Of a DNA stretch of 64,000 nt, positions 25,809 to 34,852 are shown one piece after another. How positions within the stretch are numbered: the stretch's first letter is position 1; every line of letters begins with the position of its first letter. The notes beneath the pieces were generated by a model. It was not told the origin of the DNA. It ran no database searches and saw only the letters and a list, made by a program, of their open reading frames with translations. This DNA is from [Mycobacterium] fortunisiensis (GTDB lineage Bacteria > Actinomycetota > Actinomycetes > Mycobacteriales > Mycobacteriaceae), in assembly GCF_019050325.1 (NCBI RefSeq), contig NZ_VOMB01000012.1, forward strand, positions 104,976 to 168,975, given 5' to 3'. The position numbers and the translations under genes were made by a program.

Positions 25809-26642
25809 ATGGCTGAGCTTCCCTACTTCGACCTGTTGATCCACGAAAGGCAGGACGGCGGTGCGGCCGGTGCACTGTGGGAAAATCAGGTGCACTGGGG
25901 CTATTGGGAGAATCCGAGGACTGCCGAAGGTACCCAGGTCGACTATGTCGCCGCGATGGAGCAGATGAATCGGGAGCTGTTGAAGGCCGCCAAGGTCGGC
26001 GACGGTCAGAAATTGCTGGATGCCGGCTGCGGATTCGGCGGCACCATCCAGCAGATAAACGCCGAACATTCCGGCATGGACCTGACCGGCCTCAACATCG
26101 ATGCACGGCAGTTGGCGGCCGCCGAAGCCCAGACCGAAGGCGCCAACGGAAACACGATCGGCTGGGTCGAGGCGGATGCCTGCCGGCTGCCGTTCGAGGA
26201 CAACACCTTTGACCGGGTGCTGGCGGTCGAGTGCATTTTCCACTTTCCGTCGCGGGAGAAGTTTCTCTCCGAGGCCGCCCGGGTGCTGAAGCCGGGCGGC
26301 TACCTGGCGGTGTCGGATTTCGTCCCGACCATGTCGTTCTTCGGCAAGACGCCATTTTGGATGGTGATCCGTACCCGGATCGCCAAGTCCTACGGCACGT
26401 TGGGCAACCTTCCGCTGCGCTCATACCGTTCCATGGGCAGGCGGGCGGGACTCCAGCTCGAAGAGAATCGCAACATCCGGAAGAACACGATGCCCACGTA
26501 CCCCTTCCTGCTCAAGTTCTTTCGCGAGGAACTGCCGCCTGACAGCCGGAAGACCATGGTCGTTGGTACGCGCTGGATGAAGTGGCTGTCCAAGCTCGGC
26601 TTTGCTCAGTATCGGGTGTACACGTTCCGCAAGCCTGACTGA
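25809..26642 (+). CDS. SAM-dependent methyltransferase of the AurF-like operon
   Basis: 277-residue class I methyltransferase. SAM motif I is LLDAGCGFGGTIQ (about 65-75), motif II region DLTGLNID, acidic DACRLPFEDNTFD (motif for adenine), and post-motif VLKPGGYLAVSDF, as in small-molecule/sterol/glycolipid methyltransferases. The C-terminal part is basic and hydrophobic (WMVIRTRIAKSYGTLG; KWLSKLGFAQYRVY), consistent with a lipid-like acceptor. ATG is preceded by AAGGATT. It follows the diiron oxygenase in the same orientation and shares its modest AT-richness, so the two likely modify the same molecule in sequence (oxidation then methylation); the product is unknown. Confidence 0.85.
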   Translation: MAELPYFDLLIHERQDGGAAGALWENQVHWGYWENPRTAEGTQVDYVAAMEQMNRELLKAAKVGDGQKLLDAGCGFGGTIQQINAEHSGMDLTGLNIDARQLAAAEAQTEGANGNTIGWVEADACRLPFEDNTFDRVLAVECIFHFPSREKFLSEAARVLKPGGYLAVSDFVPTMSFFGKTPFWMVIRTRIAKSYGTLGNLPLRSYRSMGRRAGLQLEENRNIRKNTMPTYPFLLKFFREELPPDSRKTMVVGTRWMKWLSKLGFAQYRVYTFRKPD

Positions 26643-26793
26643 TCCCGCCGGTCCCGTTATCCGTCCCGGGTTGGTCCCGGTGCCGTTGCCACTCACCGCC
26701 GGCTCGTCGTGACAATGTGGGAGAGTCGCGCCTGCCGGACGACGCCGCAATGGGAACATGGCCTGAACCGGGCCAAAATGAGAGGCAACGACA

Positions 26794-28263
26794 ATGTCTG
26801 CCCTTCGGCGAGTCAAATCTGTCGAGCAGTCGATTGCTGACACCGATGAGCCGTCGACCCGGCTCCGCAAGGACCTCACGTGGTGGGATCTGACGGTTTT
26901 CGGTGTGTCAGTGGTGATCGGCGCCGGCATCTTCACCATCACCGCGTCCACGGCAGGCAACCTGACCGGCCCGGCGATCTCGATCGCGTTCGTGATCGCG
27001 GCCGTGGCGTGCGGCCTGGCCGCGTTGTGTTACGCCGAGTTCGCCTCGACGGTGCCCGTGGCCGGCAGCGCGTACACCTTTTCCTATGCCACCTTCGGTG
27101 AGTTCGTGGCCTGGGTGATCGGCTGGGACCTGATCTTGGAGTTCGCCGTCGCGGCAGCCGTGGTGGCCAAGGGGTGGTCGAGCTATCTGGGCACGGTGTT
27201 CGGATTCGGCGGCGGTATCGCCGATTTCGGCGGCTTGGCCCTCGACTGGGGCGCGCTGTTGATCATCGTGTTCGTCACGATCCTGCTGGCGGTCGGCACG
27301 AAGCTGTCGGCGCACTTCAGTTTGGCGATCACCATCATCAAGGTGTCGGTGGTGCTGCTGGTGGTGATCGTCGGCGCCTTCTACATCAAGGTCGCCAACT
27401 ACACCCCGTTCATCCCGCCGAACGAGGCTGGTGCGGGCACCAGCGGGGCCGACCAGTCGCTGTTCTCCCTGCTGACCGGGGCGGCCGGAAGCCACTACGG
27501 CTGGTACGGCGTTCTGGCCGGCGCGTCGATCGTGTTCTTTGCGTTCATCGGCTTTGACGTCGTCGCCACCACGGCCGAGGAGACCCGCGATCCGCAGCGC
27601 GACATGCCCCGCGGAATCCTGGCTTCGCTCGGCGTCGTGACCGTGCTCTATGTCGCGGTGTCGGTGGTGCTCTCGGGCATGGTGTCCTACACCGTGCTGC
27701 GCGACGTGCCCGACGGCCACGCCAACCTGGCCACCGCGTTCGAGGCCAACGGGGTGCACTGGGCGGCGAAGGTGATCTCGATCGGTGCGCTGGCCGGCCT
27801 GACCACCGTCGTGATCGTGCTGATGCTCGGGCAGACGAGGGTGTTGTTCGCGATGTCGCGTGACGGGCTGCTACCGCGTCAACTCGCCGTCACCGGTGGT
27901 CACGGCACCCCGGTGCGGATCACCCTGATCGTCGGCGTGCTGGTGGCGATCGCGGCCTCGGTGTTCCCGATGGGACGGCTCGAGGAGATGGTCAACATCG
28001 GCACGCTGTTCGCCTTCGTGCTGGTGTCGGCGGGGGTGATCGTGCTGCGCCGTACGCGGCCTGATCTGCAGCGTGGCTTCCGCGCGCCGTGGGTGCCGGT
28101 GTTGCCGGTCGCGGCGATCCTGGCCTGCCTGTGGCTCATGCTCAACCTGTCCGGGCTGACCTGGATCCGGTTCCTGGCCTGGATGGCCGTCGGCGTACTC
28201 GTCTATGTCGTCTACGGCCGCCGGCATTCGGTGCTGGCCAATCGGGACGTCGCCACCGTTTAA
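26794..28263 (+). CDS. APC-family cationic amino-acid permease (Rv3253c-like)
   Basis: 489-residue transporter with about 12 hydrophobic helices, amino acid-polyamine-organocation superfamily. TM1 has the substrate-binding glycine motif GVSVVIGAGIFTITAS; TM6 region FFAFIGFDVVATTAEETRDP, and RDMPRGILASL are typical of CAT/APC amino-acid carriers. Likely imports arginine/lysine-type substrates by proton symport in the cytoplasmic membrane. GAGAGG ribosome site before ATG 26794. Stands alone between the AurF-like operon and the alkB promoter. Confidence 0.88.
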   Translation: MSALRRVKSVEQSIADTDEPSTRLRKDLTWWDLTVFGVSVVIGAGIFTITASTAGNLTGPAISIAFVIAAVACGLAALCYAEFASTVPVAGSAYTFSYATFGEFVAWVIGWDLILEFAVAAAVVAKGWSSYLGTVFGFGGGIADFGGLALDWGALLIIVFVTILLAVGTKLSAHFSLAITIIKVSVVLLVVIVGAFYIKVANYTPFIPPNEAGAGTSGADQSLFSLLTGAAGSHYGWYGVLAGASIVFFAFIGFDVVATTAEETRDPQRDMPRGILASLGVVTVLYVAVSVVLSGMVSYTVLRDVPDGHANLATAFEANGVHWAAKVISIGALAGLTTVVIVLMLGQTRVLFAMSRDGLLPRQLAVTGGHGTPVRITLIVGVLVAIAASVFPMGRLEEMVNIGTLFAFVLVSAGVIVLRRTRPDLQRGFRAPWVPVLPVAAILACLWLMLNLSGLTWIRFLAWMAVGVLVYVVYGRRHSVLANRDVATV

Positions 28264-28390
28264 GCACCACGCCGCCCAGACGCGGCGGCGAAGCTGCGTC
28301 CTCCAACCGTCGATCTGCCCTCGCAGCACACAACGCCCTGCCTGCGTTGTGACCCCGCACACCCTGATGGGTTTACAAACTATAGCTGAA

Positions 28391-28423
28391 TGTCTAGACA
28401 GGCGACATCTAGACGTTTATAGT
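28391..28423 (+). promoter_or_regulatory. alkB promoter with tandem TCTAGA operator
   Basis: A 10-bp perfect palindrome TGTCTAGACA (28391-28400) contains the -35-like TAGACA (28395-28400); 17 bases later comes the -10-like TATAGT (28418-28423). A second copy, CATCTAGACG (28406-28415), shares the TCTAGA core with centre-to-centre spacing of 15 bp and fills the spacer. Binding there would block polymerase. The TetR gene at the end of the operon is the natural candidate regulator (inferred). Confidence 0.65.
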
Positions 28424-28464
28424 CAACTCATTGCAGTGACACCACTCACACAAGGAGGCTCATC

Positions 28465-29697
28465 GTGGTGGCCGAACTCACGAGCGGACCCGACGTCGCA
28501 GGCGTCGGGCAATGGCGGGACAAGAAGCGTCATCTGTGGCTCATGGGACTGATCGCCCCGACTGCGATCTTCGTGATGCTGCCCCTGGTCTGGGCGCTCA
28601 ACCAGGCCGGCTGGCATCTCGCCGCGCAGGCCCCGCTGTGGATCGGTCCGATCCTGCTGTACGTGCTGCTACCGCTGTTGGACCTGAGGTTCGGGCCGGA
28701 CGGCCAGAACCCGCCCGACGAGGTGATGGAACAGCTGGAGAACGACAAGTACTACCGGTACTGCACGTACATCTACGTCCCGTTCCAATACGCGAGCGTG
28801 ATCATGGGTGCCTACCTGTTCACCGCCTCCGACCTGAGCTGGCTCGGGTTCGACGGCGGGCTCGGCTGGCCGGCCAAGATCGGCATCGCCCTGTCGGTGG
28901 GGGTGCTCGGCGGTGTGGGCATCAACACCGCGCACGAGATGGGGCACAAGCGCGATTCGCTGGAGCGCTGGCTGTCCAAGATCACGCTGGCACAGACTTG
29001 GTACGGCCACTTCTACATCGAGCACAACCGCGGGCACCACGTGCGGGTGGCCACGCCCGAGGACCCGGCATCGGCACGTTTCGGCGAGACCTTCTGGGAA
29101 TTCTTGCCGCGCAGCGTGTTCGGCAGCCTGCGCTCGTCCTGGGAGTTGGAGGCCCAGCGGCTGCGCCGGCAGAACAAGTCGCCGTGGCACTGGTCCAACG
29201 ATGTGCTCAACGCCTGGGCGATGTCGGTGGTCTTCTGGGGTGCGTTGATCGCGATCTTCGGGTGGGGTGTCGTCCCGTTCATGCTCATCCAGGCCGTCTA
29301 CGGGTTCAGCCTGCTGGAATCGGTGAACTACCTCGAGCACTACGGGCTACTGCGACAGAAGACCGCGAGCGGTCGCTACGAACGGTGCGCGCCGGTGCAC
29401 AGCTGGAACTCCGATCACATCGTGACCAACCTGTTCCTCTATCACCTACAGCGCCACAGTGATCACCACGCCAACCCGACACGCCGCTACCAGACGCTGC
29501 GCAGTATCGACGGCGCACCGAATCTCCCCAGTGGATACGCGTCGCTGATCGGACTCACCTACCTGCCGCCGTTGTGGCGCAAGGTGATGGACCACCGGGT
29601 GCTGGAGCACTACGACGGTGACATCACCAAGGTGAACATCCAGCCGCGGCTGAGGGAAAAAGTCTTGGCACGCTACGGGGCCGGTGACGCCGCATGA
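28465..29697 (+). CDS. alkB: Alkane 1-monooxygenase AlkB
   Basis: 410-residue integral-membrane non-heme diiron hydroxylase converting n-alkanes or alkyl chains to 1-alkanols. All four histidine signatures are visible: HEMGHKRD, EHNRGHHVR, NYLEHYGLLR and LQRHSDHH, and several hydrophobic helices occur in the N-terminal half. GTG start at 28465 with AAGGAGG seven bases before it. Its stop overlaps the rubA ATG (ATGA). Electrons come from the rubredoxins encoded next, via a rubredoxin reductase not in this operon. Confidence 0.96.
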   Translation: MVAELTSGPDVAGVGQWRDKKRHLWLMGLIAPTAIFVMLPLVWALNQAGWHLAAQAPLWIGPILLYVLLPLLDLRFGPDGQNPPDEVMEQLENDKYYRYCTYIYVPFQYASVIMGAYLFTASDLSWLGFDGGLGWPAKIGIALSVGVLGGVGINTAHEMGHKRDSLERWLSKITLAQTWYGHFYIEHNRGHHVRVATPEDPASARFGETFWEFLPRSVFGSLRSSWELEAQRLRRQNKSPWHWSNDVLNAWAMSVVFWGALIAIFGWGVVPFMLIQAVYGFSLLESVNYLEHYGLLRQKTASGRYERCAPVHSWNSDHIVTNLFLYHLQRHSDHHANPTRRYQTLRSIDGAPNLPSGYASLIGLTYLPPLWRKVMDHRVLEHYDGDITKVNIQPRLREKVLARYGAGDAA

Positions 29698-29867
29698 GCG
29701 CGTACGAATGTCCCGGGTGCGGCTACGTCTACGACGAAGCGAAAGGTGCTCCGCGCGAAGGCTTCCCGGCCGGAACGTGGTGGGACGACGTACCCGATGA
29801 CTGGTGCTGCCCCGACTGCGCGGTGCGGGAGAAGATCGATTTCGAACCGATGGGAGTAAAGCGATGA
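29694..29867 (+). CDS. rubA: Rubredoxin RubA (AlkG1-type)
   Basis: 57-residue rubredoxin holding one Fe by four Cys in CPGCGYVYD and WCCPDCAV. One residue more than the downstream rubredoxin lies between the last Cys and DF, and that stretch carries Arg (CAVREKIDF), the trait described for AlkG1-type rubredoxins, which do not support AlkB on their own in published complementation tests. ATG overlaps the alkB stop; its own stop overlaps the rubB ATG (ATGA at 29864-29867). Too short for many gene callers. Confidence 0.93.
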   Translation: MSAYECPGCGYVYDEAKGAPREGFPAGTWWDDVPDDWCCPDCAVREKIDFEPMGVKR

Positions 29868-30052
29868 GTGACCAGCCCTACAAGCTGTTCGTCTGCGTGC
29901 AGTGCGGATTCGAGTACGACGAGGCCAAGGGGTGGCCCGAGGACGGCATCGCCCCGGGTACCCGCTGGGACGACATTCCCGAGGACTGGAGCTGCCCCGA
30001 TTGCGGTGCGGCGAAGACCGATTTCGAGATGGTAGAGGTCGCGCGTCCTTGA
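29864..30052 (+). CDS. rubB: Rubredoxin RubB (AlkG2-type)
   Basis: 62-residue rubredoxin with iron ligands in CVQCGFEYD and SCPDCGAAK. It lacks the Arg insertion of the preceding rubredoxin and so looks like an AlkG2-type electron donor able to feed AlkB directly. ATG overlaps the rubA stop by four bases. Cytoplasmic; reduced by a rubredoxin reductase encoded elsewhere. Confidence 0.94.
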   Translation: MSDQPYKLFVCVQCGFEYDEAKGWPEDGIAPGTRWDDIPEDWSCPDCGAAKTDFEMVEVARP

Positions 30053-30105
30053 CCGCTTCGGGCGACGCGCTCGAAAGCGGACCGGAACACGATATTGTCG
30101 CGCGT

Positions 30106-30729
30106 GTGAGTCGGCCGCGAGACAGGCAACGCATCCCCTATGCGGAGGCGTCGCGGGTCCTGCTGCGCGATTCGATCCTCGACGGCATGCGCGATCTGCT
30201 GTTGACCCGCGACTGGTCGGCCATCACGCTCTCGCACGTGGCCCAGGCCGCGGGGATCAGCCGTCAGACGATCTACAACGAGTTCGGTTCCCGGCAGGGT
30301 CTGGCCGAGGGCTACGCGATGCGGCTGGCCGACCGACTCGTCGACGCGGTCGACGACGCCATCAACAACAACGTCGGCGATGTGCACGCGGCCTTCCTGG
30401 AGGGGTTCCGGGCCTTCTTCCTCGAATCGGCCGCCGACCCGCTGGTGATCTCCCTGCTCACCGGCGCCTCCAAGCCCGACCTGCTGCAGATCATCACCAC
30501 CGGCAGCGGGCCGATCATCAGCCGATGCTCGGCCCGGCTGACCGGCACCTTCCAGAACAGCTGGATGAAGGCCAGCGACGAGGACGCCGGCGTGCTGGCC
30601 CGGGCCATCGTGCGGCTGGCGATGAGCTACGTGTCGATGCCGCCGGAATCCGACCACGATGTGGCCGGTGACCTGGCCCGACTGATGACGCCATACGCCG
30701 AGCGCTACGGTGTCATTGATACCCCCTAG
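30106..30729 (+). CDS. TetR-family regulator of the alk operon (AlkR/AlkX-like)
   Basis: About 207-residue TetR regulator. The N-terminal helix-turn-helix is ITLSHVAQAAGISRQTIYNEFGSRQGLAEGYA (given in part: AGISRQTIYNEFGSR), followed by a helical ligand-binding domain that would sense an alkane, fatty acid or acyl-CoA. Start uncertain: GTG at 30106 gives a typical N-terminus, while a TTG at 30049 would overlap the rubB stop as TTGA and add 19 residues. Corresponds to Rv3249c. Last gene of alkB-rubA-rubB; probable autoregulator acting at the TCTAGA operator. Confidence 0.87.
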   Translation: MSRPRDRQRIPYAEASRVLLRDSILDGMRDLLLTRDWSAITLSHVAQAAGISRQTIYNEFGSRQGLAEGYAMRLADRLVDAVDDAINNNVGDVHAAFLEGFRAFFLESAADPLVISLLTGASKPDLLQIITTGSGPIISRCSARLTGTFQNSWMKASDEDAGVLARAIVRLAMSYVSMPPESDHDVAGDLARLMTPYAERYGVIDTP

Positions 30730-30866
30730 CTGTCAGTGCGCCGCCGCTGTCGAAAACGCATGAGCGCCTGTCCCGCGAGCCCGCAGGCTAGAGGTATCTG
30801 CATGTGGCGTTGCCGCTGGCCGTCCGCGTGCGCTGGCAAGCAATCACGACTGAAAGAGGGCTCTAC

Positions 30867-32324
<1,458 letters not shown>

Positions 32325-32342
32325 GCCAACCCAGTAGCGCGA

Positions 32343-32394
32343 GCAGACGCCGAAGCGCCCGGAAACCTCGGTTTCCGGGCGCTTCCGCGTCTGC
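32343..32394. terminator. Long hairpin terminator after sahH
   Basis: Arms at 32343-32367 and 32370-32394 pair over 25 bp with a single C-C mismatch and only two bases between them (in practice a small loop). There is no T tract on either side, as usual for mycobacterial terminators. It lies 19 bases past the sahH stop, between convergent genes, so it may serve both strands. Confidence 0.82.
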
Positions 32395-32490
32395 CCACCG
32401 TGGCGCGATATCGGTTTGCCGGCCAGCGCCATCTCCACCGAAGCCGTCGCCGACCCTGCCGAGCACGACACCTGAGCCGGAAAGCCGCGC

Positions 32491-32518
32491 GGTGGGCCCC
32501 GCCGTAGCGGAGCCCACC
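32491..32518 (-). terminator. Hairpin downstream of the GjpA-like gene
   Basis: GGTGGGCcCCGC (32491-32502) pairs with GCGGaGCCCACC (32507-32518) around a CGTA loop, one C-A mismatch in a 12-bp stem. It sits 16 bases beyond the minus-strand stop at 32534, in the position of a terminator for that gene. No T run. Confidence 0.55.
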
Positions 32519-32533
32519 GGCGTGGATGGCGCG

Positions 32534-34336
32534 TCAGTCCTTGTCGTGCTTGTTGCGGTTGTTCTTGGCCGCACTGTGCGACTTGGAAGCACCCGAGCGC
32601 GAGCTGTGGGCGCTCGAGCTGCCGGCACTGGAACCGGTTGAGCTGGAGCTGGATTCAGTCGAGCTGCGTCCGGTGTGCCCGCTCAATCCGCCCCGGACGT
32701 TCTTGGCAGCGTCCTTGAAGCCCTTGACCACGCCACGCTGGCCGCCGCGCGACGAGTTCGTCTCGGTCGTATCGGGCTTCGCGCGAACCTGGGACTTCGG
32801 CGTCGTCGCAGCGGCGTCGTCGTCGGTGGCCTCATCCGTCGATTCCGTCGGTGCCGTCGACTTCTCGGCCGTTGCCACCTTGTCCGTTGCGGCGTCGGCG
32901 GTGTCCGTCTCGTCATCCACTGCCGGTGCGGCCACGGTCTCTGCGGCAGTGGAACTTTCCGGCTTCTGCACAGACACGGTCACGGTCTTGTTCGTCGTCG
33001 CGTGGGTCAGCTCGGTGGCCGCCGCGACACTGTCGGAGGTCGGGCTGATGGCCGCCGCACCCTCGTCGGTCGTGACGGTGTCGGGCGCGGCGTCGGCCGT
33101 TTCGGCCTCGGTCCCGACGCCCTGCAGCTGCTTGACGATCTTGTCGATGGCGGCGCCCTTGAGCATGTCGCGAAGCTTGGTGAGGCCGGCGCTTTCCGCG
33201 GTGTCGCTGAAGATGTCACCGGCGGCGAGCGGTTGCAGACCGAACAGCGGGGGCTTCGGCGCCGGGGCATTGCCCTTGCCGTCCCACTCGTCCCAGCCGT
33301 TGCCGAGCAATGCGCCGACGGTCTGCGACAGGCCCTGCAGGGCCCCGATCGGTCCGACTGCCTCACCCTCCACCGAGATGCCGAGGGTGCCGAGCTTGAC
33401 GTCCAAGCCGAGGCTGTTGAAGATCGATCCGCCGACCGCGGGGATCTCGACCTTGTTGCCGTCCTCGTCGGTGTACTCGTAGGTGCTGCGATCCGTGGAG
33501 CCCGGGGTGAGCAGGCCGCCGAATGCGACGTTCAGCCCGGCGATCGTGACGGTGTCCTTGATCAGGCCGGCGTCGTTGATCATCGGCGCCAGGGCGTCGA
33601 GGTTGAGATTGGCACCGTTGAGGAAGCCGTCGACCATCGCGGCGGGCACGTTCAGCAGGGTGGACAGCGCGGTGGTCGCGTCGTCGGCCTGCAGCGCCTC
33701 CGAAATCGCCACGGCGCTGTTGAGCAGGGCCACCGCCGGGCTCGCCACCGGGCCGGCCAATCCGATGAGGACGCCGCTCAGCGGCGAGGCCAGGACGCTC
33801 ATGACGGCCGAGAAGGCCTCGGCGTCAACACCTTCGGCCAGGAATGACGGGAACATGTCCAGCGCCATACCGTGCATGCCGCCGAGGGTGTGCTTGAGGA
33901 CCGCGTCCTTGGTGTCGTCGTCCGCACCGATCAGGGTGAGGCCCGTCATCACCTTCATCGCGTTGGCGGCGAACTGCTGGGATACCGCCTCGAAGCTCGC
34001 CGGGTCATCGAACAGCTGCTTGGCGTAGCCCAGTTGGTTGACGATCGCCTGCTGCAGCCCGACGCCCGGGGCCAACAGGAAGTTGTCGGCGAGGGTGGTG
34101 CCACCGGCGGCAGCGGTGTCGAACGCCGCCTGCCATGCGGTCAGCGGGTCCCAACCGGCGGTGAGGCGCACGGCGTCGGCGTGAATGTCGTTCTGAATAC
34201 CGGCCGGAATGGGGGAGAGCCCCGGGGTGGCGGCGATCATTGCGGCGCTGGCCATGACGACACCGGCGGTGAGCCACTGGCGGGTCACTTCTTGCTTCGC
34301 ACCACGGTCGTTGTGGGGCTGAGCAGCGAGATGCAC
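32534..34336 (-). CDS. GjpA-like outer-membrane porin family protein
   Basis: 600-residue exported protein resembling the mycobacterial proteins annotated as GjpA porins (after Gordonia jacobaea GjpA). An N-terminal export signal is visible at about 20-45 (WLTAGVVMASAAMIAATPGL). Family-like segments follow: DAVRLTAGWDPLTAWQ, PGVGLQQAIVNQLGYAKQL, LDALAPMINDAGL, IAGLNVAFGGLLTPG and GGSIFNSLGLDVKLGTLGIS. After about residue 400 it becomes low complexity: Thr/Ala/Asp-rich, then a Ser-rich run and a basic end (KSHSAAKNNRNKHDKD), not expected inside a barrel. GTG start with AAAGGAG six bases before. Lies between sahH and the acyl-AMP ligase, apparently an insertion. Whether it forms pores is unproven. 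Confidence 0.7.
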   Translation of the reverse strand: MHLAAQPHNDRGAKQEVTRQWLTAGVVMASAAMIAATPGLSPIPAGIQNDIHADAVRLTAGWDPLTAWQAAFDTAAAGGTTLADNFLLAPGVGLQQAIVNQLGYAKQLFDDPASFEAVSQQFAANAMKVMTGLTLIGADDDTKDAVLKHTLGGMHGMALDMFPSFLAEGVDAEAFSAVMSVLASPLSGVLIGLAGPVASPAVALLNSAVAISEALQADDATTALSTLLNVPAAMVDGFLNGANLNLDALAPMINDAGLIKDTVTIAGLNVAFGGLLTPGSTDRSTYEYTDEDGNKVEIPAVGGSIFNSLGLDVKLGTLGISVEGEAVGPIGALQGLSQTVGALLGNGWDEWDGKGNAPAPKPPLFGLQPLAAGDIFSDTAESAGLTKLRDMLKGAAIDKIVKQLQGVGTEAETADAAPDTVTTDEGAAAISPTSDSVAAATELTHATTNKTVTVSVQKPESSTAAETVAAPAVDDETDTADAATDKVATAEKSTAPTESTDEATDDDAAATTPKSQVRAKPDTTETNSSRGGQRGVVKGFKDAAKNVRGGLSGHTGRSSTESSSSSTGSSAGSSSAHSSRSGASKSHSAAKNNRNKHDKD

Positions 34337-34852
34337 GGCATCTCCTTTCGAATCTGTAAATTACTGGGCCAGACAGTAGACCTTTGCAAGTGGTTGCGTA
34401 AGCAAAATTCGGGCAAATTTTTTGGCGGGCTGAGCGCCAGGTGCGCTGGGCAACTTCCGGGGTGCCGTAAAAGGCCTGTTATCTAGGCCATATAGGTGAG
34501 TCGGCAAATATTTAAGGTTTTTCTCATGTTTGGCTCAGGTGTGGCGTCGCGGCGGTAGCCGGGGCGTGTAGCCCACCCCGGGTGGCGGTGGGCTACACTC
34601 AGCCTCTACTCCGTGGTATCCGAGTGGGTAAATGGCCGTGTGGCGGGCTTTCTGTCGCGAAATATCTTGTGCTGCAACAAGAGTTCCGCCACGCACGGCT
34701 GCCTGCGCCGACGCGCGGCGTGGCCGGGCGTGGCGCGGTGCGCGATGGCGAAGCCGGCCGACGGTCTGGTGATCGGCTGCCGGACGACGGTGCTGCCGCG
34801 GACTTGGACGCCCTCGTGTGAGGGTGTCCGTGGCAAACGGTGATTAGTCGGG
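34337..34852. other. 516-base non-coding stretch between the GjpA-like gene and the acyl-AMP ligase
   Basis: No convincing gene. The left 150 bases (34337-34540) are clearly AT-richer than the surroundings (AATTTTTTGG, ATATTTAAGGTTTTTC) and probably hold the minus-strand promoter and leader of the GjpA-like gene. A perfect 12-bp inverted repeat occupies 34566-34598. The right part (34620-34850) is GC-rich with open frames on several strands, none with start signals or family likeness; it may be decayed coding DNA. Confidence 0.5.
34566..34598. repeat. Perfect 12-bp inverted repeat, possible terminator
   Basis: GTGTAGCCCACC (34566-34577) and GGTGGGCTACAC (34587-34598) with a 9-base loop CCGGGTGGC. 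It lies 255 bases past the acyl-AMP ligase stop (minus strand) and upstream of the GjpA-like gene. Stem strength fits a transcription terminator shielding the GjpA-like promoter; an operator role is also possible. Confidence 0.55.

Noticed and set aside
30730..30866. Possible SAH riboswitch in the sahH leader
   Set aside because: The 137-base region shows no convincing conserved pairing pattern that I can recognise, and SAH riboswitches are mainly proteobacterial.
34613..34843. Plus-strand 76-codon frame in the gap upstream of the acyl-AMP ligase's 3' end
   Set aside because: No ribosome site, no recognisable protein features, and overlapping frames are equally open; DNA may be decayed.
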